This document shows positions 30,715 to 37,340 of a stretch of 37,340 bases of DNA, piece by piece. Where the stretch lies: NCBI GenBank assembly GCA_905235735.1, contig CAJOMU010000018.1, positions 1 to 37,340 on the forward strand. Direction: 5' to 3'. The notes beneath the pieces were generated by a model, which was given only the letters and a program-made list of their open reading frames with translations, was not told where the DNA came from and did no database searches. The translations under genes were made by a program, and so were the position numbers. Every line of letters begins with the position of its first letter. The first letter of the stretch is position 1. The stretch is from an uncultured Synergistales bacterium. GTDB taxonomy: Bacteria > Synergistota > Synergistia > Synergistales > Aminobacteriaceae.

Positions 30715-33372
30715 ATGCCTTCAGAGCGTTATGTGTATTCACTTAAAGACGGCGACGGCTCAAAACGTTTACTTCTCGGCGGAAAAGGTGCAAACCTATG
30801 CACAATGGCACAGTCAGGGTTACCAGTTCCTCCTGGATTCATTCTGACAACTGAAGTATGCAGGGAATACATGAAAGACCCCAGCATAATGGATAAAGTG
30901 TGGGACGATGTGAAAGCATCAGTAGCCCAGCTCGAAAAAGAAACAGGAAAAGGTTTCAATGACGCAAAGAATCCCCTCTTAGTATCTGTTCGTTCAGGTG
31001 CTCCCATTTCAATGCCAGGTATGATGGAAACGATCCTCAATCTCGGACTCAATGACGAAACAGTAAAGGGACTTGCAGAGTCATCAGGCAATAAGAGATT
31101 CGCGTTTGATTCATACAGAAGATTCATTCAGATGTTCTCAAGCGTAGTCGATGAGGTGAACTTCGATCTCTTCGAGGCAGCATTAGCACGCGCAAGAGCA
31201 GCAGAAGGAATCACGGACGCAAAACAGGACTATAAGATTCATGCGGAGAATCTCGAAAAACTGATTGCAGAATACAAAGCAATCTATAAGAATGCAACAG
31301 GAAATGATTTCCCAACTGACCCATGGATACAGCTTAGACGTGCAATAGAGGCAGTGTTCAAGAGCTGGAACATTCCGAGAGCAGTAACATACAGGAAGAT
31401 AAACAAGATTGATGACTCACTCGGAACAGCAGTGAACGTTATCACAATGGCCTTCGGTAATCTCGGAGACGACTGCGGAACCGGCGTATGCTTCACACGT
31501 AACCCTTCGACAGGTGAGAATAAACTATATGGTGAGTTCCTCATCAATGCACAGGGCGAAGATGTTGTTGCAGGAATCAGAACACCTATGCCGATTGCTG
31601 AACTTGAACAGAAGATGCCGGAGATATACAAAGAACTCTGCACAATCACGAGCAATCTTGAGAAGACATACAAGAACATGCAGGACGTGGAGTTCACGAT
31701 TGAGCACGGGAAATTATTTATCCTTCAGACCAGAGACGGAAAGAGAACTGCAAGTGCAGCAGTGAAAGTAGCGGTTGATATGGTGAATGAGGGATTAATC
31801 GACACGAAGACAGCAGTAACTCGTGTAGCACCAGATCAGGTAGAGATGCTTCTTCATCGTCAGGTCGATAAATCGGTGAAACAGGACGTAGTAGTCAAAG
31901 GACTTCCAGCATCACCTGGAGCAGGAGCAGGAATGTTAGTGTTCTCAGCAGATGAAGCAGAAGAATGGGTACGTCAGGGTAAACCGACAATCCTCGCAAG
32001 ACCGGAGACAAGTCCCGATGATATTCACGGATTATTTGCATCTCAGGGTGTCGTAACCTCACGAGGCGGAATGACATCACACGCGGCAGTTGTTGCTCGC
32101 GGAATGGGCAAGCCTGCGGTCTGCGGATGTGAGTCAGCAGTGATTGACCTCGACAAAGAGACACTTACGGTTGGAGATCGTGTATTCAAGAAAGGCGACT
32201 GGGTTACGGTTGACGGAACTGTAGGACAGTTATTAGCCGGTAAAGCAAAAATGGTTGATGCGACGTTCAGCGATGACTTCAAGAAGATTCTCGAATGGGC
32301 AGACGAAAACGCAAGGCTTCAGGTTTGGACTAACGCAGACACTCCTGAAGATGCAAAACGTGCACGCGATTTCGGAGCTAAAGGCGTTGGACTTTGCAGA
32401 ACTGAACATATGTTCATGGGAGTAGACAGACTGCCCGTAATGCAGAGCCTCATAGTTGCGCTTGGTGAAGCAGGTGATGCCGGAAAAGAAGCACGCAAAG
32501 AAGCACTCGCAAAGCTGAAGGTAATGCAGAAAGAAGACTTCATCGGAATCTTCAAGGCAATGGACGGTCTGCCTGTCATCATCAGGTTACTCGACCCGCC
32601 GTTACATGAGTTCCTTCCGAAAGAACCGAACGTACTCGAAGCACTCAAGACAGCAACACCTGAAGAGGCCAAGAAACTCAACAACGTACTCGAAAAGATT
32701 CACCAGCTTCACGAGAATAACCCGATGTTAGGTTTCAGAGGATGCAGACTCGGAATGATTTATCCTGAGATCTACGAGATGCAGATGAATGCAATCTTTG
32801 AGGCAGTCGTTGAACTCACAAAGCAGGGCGTAACTGTAAAGCCGGAGGTAATGATTCCAATCGTTGGAACGAAGGCAGAGATGAAATTCTTCCGTGAAAT
32901 GGCAGACAGAATCGCAGCAGAAGTGAAGAAAGCCAGCGGAGTTAATTTCAAGTATCTCGTCGGAACAATGATTGAGCTTCCGAGAGCAGCACTCGTTGCG
33001 GATCAGCTTGCAGAGTACGCACAGTTCTTCTCATGCGGAACGAATGACCTCACACAGACGACACTCGGATATTCACGCGATGATGCAGAGAACAAGTTCC
33101 TCTTCCAGTACGTGGACAAGGGAGTGTTCAAGGAGAATCCATTTGCTGAACTCGATCGTGATGGGCCTGGTCAGCTCGTGAAAATGGCAGTCGAAAAGGG
33201 CAGAAGCGTGAACCCTGATATGTCGATAGGTATCTGCGGTGAACATGGCGGTAATCCTTCGAGTATTGCGTTCTGTCATCAGGTCGGATTAACGTATGTG
33301 AGCTGCTCACCGTTCAGAGTACCAGTAGCGAGAGTTGCGGCGGCACATGCGGCATTAGGAGTTCTGAAGTAA
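30715..33372 (+). CDS. ppdK: Pyruvate, phosphate dikinase
   Basis: An 885-residue cytoplasmic enzyme that interconverts pyruvate + ATP + phosphate and phosphoenolpyruvate + AMP + pyrophosphate; in anaerobes it works in glycolysis or gluconeogenesis. The N-terminal ATP-grasp part starts LGGKGANLCTMA and contains GAPISMPGMMETILNLG. The swivelling phospho-His domain has His 456 in GGMTSHAAVVARGMGKPAVCG. The C-terminal PEP/pyruvate barrel shows GLCRTEHMF, GFRGCRLG, FFSCGTNDLTQTTLG and the active-site Cys in GICGEHGG. Length is normal for bacterial PPDK (about 875-890). It is a single-gene unit with its own promoter region and a strong terminator. Confidence 0.97.
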   Translation: MPSERYVYSLKDGDGSKRLLLGGKGANLCTMAQSGLPVPPGFILTTEVCREYMKDPSIMDKVWDDVKASVAQLEKETGKGFNDAKNPLLVSVRSGAPISMPGMMETILNLGLNDETVKGLAESSGNKRFAFDSYRRFIQMFSSVVDEVNFDLFEAALARARAAEGITDAKQDYKIHAENLEKLIAEYKAIYKNATGNDFPTDPWIQLRRAIEAVFKSWNIPRAVTYRKINKIDDSLGTAVNVITMAFGNLGDDCGTGVCFTRNPSTGENKLYGEFLINAQGEDVVAGIRTPMPIAELEQKMPEIYKELCTITSNLEKTYKNMQDVEFTIEHGKLFILQTRDGKRTASAAVKVAVDMVNEGLIDTKTAVTRVAPDQVEMLLHRQVDKSVKQDVVVKGLPASPGAGAGMLVFSADEAEEWVRQGKPTILARPETSPDDIHGLFASQGVVTSRGGMTSHAAVVARGMGKPAVCGCESAVIDLDKETLTVGDRVFKKGDWVTVDGTVGQLLAGKAKMVDATFSDDFKKILEWADENARLQVWTNADTPEDAKRARDFGAKGVGLCRTEHMFMGVDRLPVMQSLIVALGEAGDAGKEARKEALAKLKVMQKEDFIGIFKAMDGLPVIIRLLDPPLHEFLPKEPNVLEALKTATPEEAKKLNNVLEKIHQLHENNPMLGFRGCRLGMIYPEIYEMQMNAIFEAVVELTKQGVTVKPEVMIPIVGTKAEMKFFREMADRIAAEVKKASGVNFKYLVGTMIELPRAALVADQLAEYAQFFSCGTNDLTQTTLGYSRDDAENKFLFQYVDKGVFKENPFAELDRDGPGQLVKMAVEKGRSVNPDMSIGICGEHGGNPSSIAFCHQVGLTYVSCSPFRVPVARVAAAHAALGVLK

Positions 33373-33396
33373 GAATTGAATCACAAGATATAAATT

Positions 33397-33427
33397 AACC
33401 CCTCTCGTTAATGGGAGGGGCTTTTTT
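33397..33427 (+). terminator. Terminator after ppdK
   Basis: CCCCTC (33399-33404) pairs with GAGGGG (33415-33420), followed by CTTTTTTG. Confidence 0.9.
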
Positions 33428-33500
33428 GTGCGTGAAAATTTTTGTGATAGTATTTGCTGTTGTTTTTACGCAATTTTCAACAGGAGGCAATAAATCTAAA

Positions 33501-36299
33501 ATGGATGCGAAAGATTACAAAGACACTTTGAATTTACCCGTAACAAATTTCCCTATGCGGGCTAACCTTTCAAAGCGTGAACCTTCCTTCTTAGAATTCT
33601 GGCATTCTCACGACATCTATCATAAAGCAACAGATGCAAGACGCGATTCACATGACAGATTCATTCTTCATGACGGCCCACCTTACGCAAATGGCGATAT
33701 TCATATCGGTACAGCTTTCAACAAGATACTGAAGGATTTCATCGTGAAGTTCAAAACACTCTCAGGAAGATACACACCGTATGTACCTGGCTGGGACACT
33801 CATGGACTGCCGATTGAATTGCGTTCACTGAAAGACGCAAAACTCTCGAAACTCGGAACAGGAGTTGATCCCGTAGAACTCAGAAAGAAATGCAAAGAGA
33901 CAGCCTTACATTATCTTGATGTTCAGCGTGAAGAATTCAAACGTTTAGGTGTGCTCGGTGAATGGGATAAACCATATATCACTCTTGACCCTCATTATGA
34001 ACATTTAGAGCTTCATGCATTCGCCGACATGGTGAACAAAGGGTTAATCTATCGTGGATTGAAGCCCGTGTACTGGTGCACTGACTGTCAGACAGCATTA
34101 GCCGCAGGAGAAATCGAATACTGGGACGAAGAATCACCTTCAGTTTATGTTGCATACCCTCTGCCTGATGCCGCGAAGAAATTCCCTCAGCTTGAAGGCA
34201 AAGATACATACATCGTAATCTGGACAACTACCCCTTGGACTCTTCCGTCAAGTGCAGCAGTAGCAGTTCACCCGCGATACGAATACAGCTTCCGTGAATC
34301 TAACGGCAAGGTTTACGTGTTCGCTGACGCACTGAAGGATTCAGTGAGCAAAGATACAGGAATGACATTCGGAGATGCATTGCTGACCGTGAAAGGTTCT
34401 GACCTTGAGAACATGAAACCTCTTCACCCGTTCTATGAGCATGAACTTCTTGTTGTCCTCGCTGATTACGTTGAACTCGAAACAGGAACAGGCTGCGTTC
34501 ATACATCGCCAGGTCATGGTGTCGAAGACTACGAGACAGGTGTACGCTATGGTCTGAAAGTATATAGCTCAGTGGATCATGCAGGACACTTTGAAAAGGA
34601 AATGCCAATAGTCGGAGGGATGAATTTATCTGACGGAGGCAATAAGGCGATTGAACTCATTCGTGAGAAGGGAAGACTGTTAGGTCTCGGAAAACTCATG
34701 CATAGTTACCCGCACTGCTGGAGATGCAAACGTCCCGTGATATTCAGAGCTACGGATCAATGGTTCATCAACGTGGCCAAGTTTAAAGATGAGGCATTAC
34801 GAATCATTGATGACGAAGTGAAATGGCTTCCTGACTGGGGACGCGACAGAATATATAACATGGTGAGTTCGCGTTCAGACTGGTGCATATCACGTCAAAG
34901 AGTTTGGGGAATTCCTGTACCCGCAATTCACTGCAAGGAATGCGGAGCTTTCACACTCACGCCCGACAGAATACGAATGTTCGCGGAGAAAGTGAAAGAT
35001 GCAGAAGACGGTACATCGATATGGTGGAGCAAATCACTTGAAGAATTATTCGGAGATTTGGCGAAATGCGACAAGTGCGGATCACATAACGTTGAGAAGG
35101 ACAGCAACATTCTCGATGTATGGTTCGATTCTGGAGTGTCTCATATGTCAGTTCTCAATGAGAGTTTCGGTTTGTCCTGGCCATGCGAGATGTATCTTGA
35201 GGGAAGTGATCAGCATAGGGGCTGGTTCCAGTCATCATTACTGACAGCAACAGCCATAAAGGGACATGCACCATATAAGGAAGTTCTGACACACGGATTC
35301 ACTCTTGACGGTGAAGGACGGAAGATGTCAAAGTCAATGGGGAATACGATTGCACCAAAGGAAGTCTGTGATGAATTCGGAGCTGATATATTGCGTTTGT
35401 GGGTAGCCTCGACAGATTACAGGAACGATGTGAAAATCTCGAAAGCGATTCTGAAGGGCTTATCTGAAACGTACAGAAGGATTCGCAACACAGCAAGATT
35501 TCTGCTCGGCAACCTTCACGACTTCAAGCCTGAAGATGCATTGCCATATGAAAAACTGCTCTCAATGGACAAATGGATTCTCGACAGGCTTCACAGAATA
35601 ATATCGAGGGTACGCGATGCATTTGAGGAGTATGAATTTCATGTGCCGGTCTCATTGATTCACACGTTCTGCGTGAATGAACTCAGTGCGTTTTACCTGG
35701 ACATCAGCAAGGACAGGTTATATGTAGAAGATGTGAATTCACTGACGAGACGAAGTGCACAGACAGCGATGTGGGAGATACTTTCATGTCTGACGAGAAT
35801 GCTTGCACCATTATTGAGTTTCACGGCGGAAGAGATATGGCAGGAAATGCGTGCGATTGATTCAGGTCTTCCTGAAAGTGTATTCCTCTCGGACTTCCCT
35901 GCATGTGATGAATCGAAACTTGATGATTCGCTCAATTCATTATGGGATGAGGCAGAGAAACTGAAGGGTGCGGTGAGCCGAATGCTTGAGACGATGAGGG
36001 CGGAGAAAGTAATCGGGACATCACTAGAAGCATCAGTGCAGGTGAAGAAGAATGATTCATTGAAGAGACTTGCAGATGAGTTCACGATTGATGAGCTTGC
36101 AGATATAGTGATAGTCTCGCGGTTTGAATGGGTTGATGAACTGACATTGCCGAAGGTGTTTCATGATGATGATACAGGATTTGATGTTGCCGGAGGATTT
36201 ACGACAGGAGAGAAGTGTCCGAGATGCTGGAAGTACAGTGAGCATGTAAACGAGCATGGATTATGTGAGAGGTGTGCACGCGTACTTCATGAAGCGTAA
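33501..36299 (+). CDS. ileS: Isoleucyl-tRNA synthetase
   Basis: A 932-residue class Ia synthetase that charges tRNA-Ile. The N-terminal catalytic part has the HIGH motif in GPPYANGDIHIGTAFNKILKDF (about 59-80) and PGWDTHGLPIE. The CP1 editing domain includes WTTTPWTLPSSAAVAVHP and TGCVHTSPGHGVEDY. KMSKS is present at about 608 in GEGRKMSKSMGNTI. The C-terminus has the zinc finger CPRCWKYSEHVNEHGLCERC, typical of the bacterial (eubacterial-type) enzyme. I use the ATG at 33501, after AGGAGG; a longer frame open from 33411 would include the ppdK terminator. No T-box leader is visible. Confidence 0.97.
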   Translation: MDAKDYKDTLNLPVTNFPMRANLSKREPSFLEFWHSHDIYHKATDARRDSHDRFILHDGPPYANGDIHIGTAFNKILKDFIVKFKTLSGRYTPYVPGWDTHGLPIELRSLKDAKLSKLGTGVDPVELRKKCKETALHYLDVQREEFKRLGVLGEWDKPYITLDPHYEHLELHAFADMVNKGLIYRGLKPVYWCTDCQTALAAGEIEYWDEESPSVYVAYPLPDAAKKFPQLEGKDTYIVIWTTTPWTLPSSAAVAVHPRYEYSFRESNGKVYVFADALKDSVSKDTGMTFGDALLTVKGSDLENMKPLHPFYEHELLVVLADYVELETGTGCVHTSPGHGVEDYETGVRYGLKVYSSVDHAGHFEKEMPIVGGMNLSDGGNKAIELIREKGRLLGLGKLMHSYPHCWRCKRPVIFRATDQWFINVAKFKDEALRIIDDEVKWLPDWGRDRIYNMVSSRSDWCISRQRVWGIPVPAIHCKECGAFTLTPDRIRMFAEKVKDAEDGTSIWWSKSLEELFGDLAKCDKCGSHNVEKDSNILDVWFDSGVSHMSVLNESFGLSWPCEMYLEGSDQHRGWFQSSLLTATAIKGHAPYKEVLTHGFTLDGEGRKMSKSMGNTIAPKEVCDEFGADILRLWVASTDYRNDVKISKAILKGLSETYRRIRNTARFLLGNLHDFKPEDALPYEKLLSMDKWILDRLHRIISRVRDAFEEYEFHVPVSLIHTFCVNELSAFYLDISKDRLYVEDVNSLTRRSAQTAMWEILSCLTRMLAPLLSFTAEEIWQEMRAIDSGLPESVFLSDFPACDESKLDDSLNSLWDEAEKLKGAVSRMLETMRAEKVIGTSLEASVQVKKNDSLKRLADEFTIDELADIVIVSRFEWVDELTLPKVFHDDDTGFDVAGGFTTGEKCPRCWKYSEHVNEHGLCERCARVLHEA

Positions 36300-36318
36300 T
36301 GTGATTTGAAGTTTATGA

Positions 36319-36349
36319 TGCCTCCCTGAATTATGGGGAGGTATTTTTT
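36319..36349 (+). terminator. Terminator after ileS
   Basis: CCTCCC (36321-36326) pairs with GGGAGG (36336-36341) and is followed by TATTTTTTG. Confidence 0.88.
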
Positions 36350-36427
36350 GTATGTGAGTTCATGATTTTGTGATGAGATATATAAACGTAAAAGAAGACA
36401 CAAAAAGGTGGACAAGAAAAATTTTGT

Positions 36428-36435
36428 GCTATAAT
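36428..36435 (+). promoter_or_regulatory. Extended -10 promoter upstream of the small exported proteins
   Basis: TGCTATAAT-type element: TG one base before a consensus TATAAT (36430-36435). Upstream GGTGGA (17-base spacing) or TGGACA (15-base spacing) could serve as a weak -35. The transcript would begin near 36442, about 270 bases before the first coding start. Confidence 0.65.
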
Positions 36436-36468
36436 ACTTACCATATTAGCAGTTAGTTTTGTATCATG

Positions 36469-36569
36469 GCACTCGACTATTCGGGTGCATCCCGATTATC
36501 GTATCTTGTCCTGCGATTATTATAGCACAGAGCAAGATAAGATAATTATTAGTTGAGTGCTTCGGTTTT
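36469..36569 (+). ncRNA. Structured RNA element in the leader of the small exported proteins
   Basis: GCACTCGACT (36469-36478) can pair with AGTTGAGTGC (36551-36560), ten pairs with one G-U. Inside it ATTATCGTATCTTG (36495-36508) pairs with CAAGATAAGATAAT (36533-36546) at 13 of 14 positions. The first arm can instead fold locally: GCACTCGA with TCGGGTGC (36481-36488), and TCGGG with CCCGA (36491-36495). These folds exclude each other. A GGTTTTTG run (36564-36571) follows the outer stem, so the long fold may act as a terminator or attenuator. It may be a cis-acting leader, a free small RNA, or a small palindromic mobile relic. No known riboswitch class is recognised. Confidence 0.55.
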
Positions 36570-36708
36570 TGTGTCAGGTAGTGTTTAGCTGTTTGGCGCA
36601 ATGCTTTGTTCGTCGGGTTTTGTTATCAGGAAGGAGGAATGATAAGAATTAAAGAATCGTTGCTTTCATGGTGTGAATGTCAAAATAAAATTCAAAGGAG
36701 GAATAATC
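36570..36708 (+). other. Leader stretch without a convincing gene
   Basis: This stretch between the RNA element and the first small gene has no supported ORF. A GGAAGGAGGA ribosome-like site at 36629-36638 sits directly against an ATG (36639), too close for normal initiation, and its frame runs into the next gene with a Cys/Trp-rich nonsense tail. AAAGGAGG at 36695-36702 serves the gene at 36709. Confidence 0.5.
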
Positions 36709-36984
36709 ATGAAGAAAATTGCGGTTATGCTATTGTTAGTGTTTACGTTTACGTCATATGGCACTGTGTATTCTGTTCGTCCTGCTGAAGCTATTATAGG
36801 TGCCCCCTGGGGATTAGGATATTTTATCGGTAATACGGTATGGGGAACTGCAAAAGGATGCTATAAGGCTTGGAAAGCACCTAAAGGCAGAAAATGGGAT
36901 TCGTTCAAGAAGGGCTTTAAGGAAGGGACAGAGGGCGTTGAAGGCGCGGCATCTGGTGGCATTGGCGGAATCATAGCGAAGTAA
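36709..36984 (+). CDS. Small exported basic, Gly-rich protein
   Basis: A 91-residue protein with a Sec signal peptide (MKKIAVMLLLVFTFTSYG..., cleavage probably after RPAEA). The mature peptide of about 63 residues begins IIGAPWGLGYFIGNTVWG, continues with a Lys-rich helix region (KAWKAPKGRKWDSFKKGFKEG) and ends Gly-rich (AASGGIGGIIAK). It is cationic and amphipathic with several GxxxG-type spacings. I start at 36709, with AAAGGAGGA eight bases upstream; an earlier in-frame start (36673) has no ribosome site. It is followed after 18 bases by a second small exported protein and probably shares its transcript. I recognise no family. A membrane-active or envelope-associated role is possible but unproven. 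Confidence 0.72.
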   Translation: MKKIAVMLLLVFTFTSYGTVYSVRPAEAIIGAPWGLGYFIGNTVWGTAKGCYKAWKAPKGRKWDSFKKGFKEGTEGVEGAASGGIGGIIAK

Positions 36985-37002
36985 GGAAGGAGAGAATGTA
37001 TC

Positions 37003-37340
37003 ATGTTAAAGAAGTCAAAAGTTATTGCTGTGTTGTCGGTGTGTGCGATGATGTTCGCGGTTGTTCAGCCTGCTTGTGCTGGATACCGCACAGGTTCAGC
37101 AGGTGGAGATGCAGCCATTTATGGGACTGCTGGAGCTGTCATTGCTGGCGGAATACTAACATTCCTGACCGGTGGTCTTGCGTTACCTTTTATTGGTGCT
37201 GCTGCTGCTGGTGCCGGTGCTGGTTATTACGGGTACAAAGAGGAAAATAAGAGTCTTGGAAAAGATATTGTGGCAGTAGGAGGTTCGGTTGTAGCTGGTA
37301 CACTTGGTGCTGGTGCTGTCGGTGCTGTGGAACTTCACGC
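37003..37340 (+). CDS. Small exported Gly/Ala-rich protein (cut by window end)
   Basis: At least 112 residues; the frame runs off the right edge. The signal peptide is MLKKSKVIAVLSVCAMMFAVVQPACA, with cleavage before GYRTG. The mature part has two hydrophobic, glycine-zipper-like stretches: IYGTAGAVIAGGILTFLTGG with LALPFIGAAAAGAGAGYYG, and after a charged turn (KEENKSLGKD) IVAVGGSVVAGTLGAGAVGA. Such segments readily pack in or cross membranes. The ATG at 37003 has AAGGAGAG ten bases upstream; the nearer ATG at 36996 is in another frame that gives a Cys/Trp-rich nonsense product. It is the second gene of the unit starting at the 36430 promoter. Confidence 0.7.
   Translation, partial: MLKKSKVIAVLSVCAMMFAVVQPACAGYRTGSAGGDAAIYGTAGAVIAGGILTFLTGGLALPFIGAAAAGAGAGYYGYKEENKSLGKDIVAVGGSVVAGTLGAGAVGAVELH

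Noticed and set aside
33411-33500. N-terminal 30-residue extension of IleRS with a hydrophobic stretch
   Set aside because: It would begin inside the ppdK terminator stem and lacks a ribosome site. The ATG at 33501 follows AGGAGG and matches the usual IleRS start.
33373-33500. T-box leader before ileS
   Set aside because: The space is only about 70 bases after the ppdK terminator and lacks the T-box sequence and a specifier stem.
36606-36788. 60-residue Cys/Trp-rich frame upstream of the small exported protein
   Set aside because: Most of it is the shifted frame of the gene at 36709, and its best start is pressed against the Shine-Dalgarno sequence.
36996-37250. 84-residue Cys/Trp-rich frame, possibly a cysteine-rich peptide
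   Set aside because: It is the shifted frame of the Gly/Ala-rich gene at 37003; Ala/Gly codons (GCT, GGT) read out of frame give Cys, Trp and Val. The 37003 frame has a proper signal peptide.

Overview
The window looks like the chromosome of an anaerobic, Gram-negative-type (diderm) bacterium. The signs are periplasmic sugar-binding proteins, several Sec signal peptides and lipoproteins, pyruvate phosphate dikinase, an EF-G2-type GTPase, a DUF4416 gene beside ftsY, and moderate to low GC. The gene set would fit a gut Synergistota member, but that assignment is inference and no rRNA is present to test it.

Layout. Positions 1-918 hold decaying genes: a probable IS200/IS605-type tnpB tail, a 5'-truncated HpcH/HpaI aldolase, and a DUF2088 (LarA-like) gene whose two ends are joined in frame with the middle missing. 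Positions 960-8058, all minus strand, form a galactose uptake and use region: two tandem MglB binding proteins, MglA, MglC, an exported ankyrin-repeat protein, a 20-codon relic of a second mglC, and galK. An exported CAP-domain protein follows (8126-9115). A divergent promoter region then leads to a zinc-ribbon mini-protein and a tail-anchored protein on the plus strand. Positions 10595-19000 (minus) carry an EF-G2-like GTPase and two large paralogous lipoproteins with EF-hand-like calcium loops and a MACPF-like signature. Next come a double-receiver response regulator and a soluble hybrid histidine kinase.

Positions 22155-28522 (minus) are one tightly packed, overlapping operon: a very acidic single-pass membrane protein, ftsY, an unknown protein, DUF4416, a small exported protein and a class V aminotransferase. 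A tRNA-Glu(CTC) lies upstream with its own promoter and terminator. On the plus strand follow a MATE transporter fused to a degenerate anti-sigma-type ATPase domain, ppdK, ileS, and finally a strong promoter. That promoter is followed by a roughly 90-nt foldable RNA element and two small exported Gly/Ala-rich proteins, the second cut by the window edge.

How the parts work together. MglB captures galactose or methyl-galactosides, MglAC import them and GalK phosphorylates the sugar. A terminator between the two mglB genes, and TTG starts on mglB2 and mglA, suggest that the first binding protein is made in excess. The kinase and response regulator form a phosphorelay pair beside the two MACPF-like lipoproteins, though no direct link to them is shown. 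The most novel-looking parts are the MACPF-like lipoprotein pair with its palindromic promoter, the right-end RNA element with small secreted peptides, the MATE-ATPase fusion, and the acidic protein coupled to ftsY.
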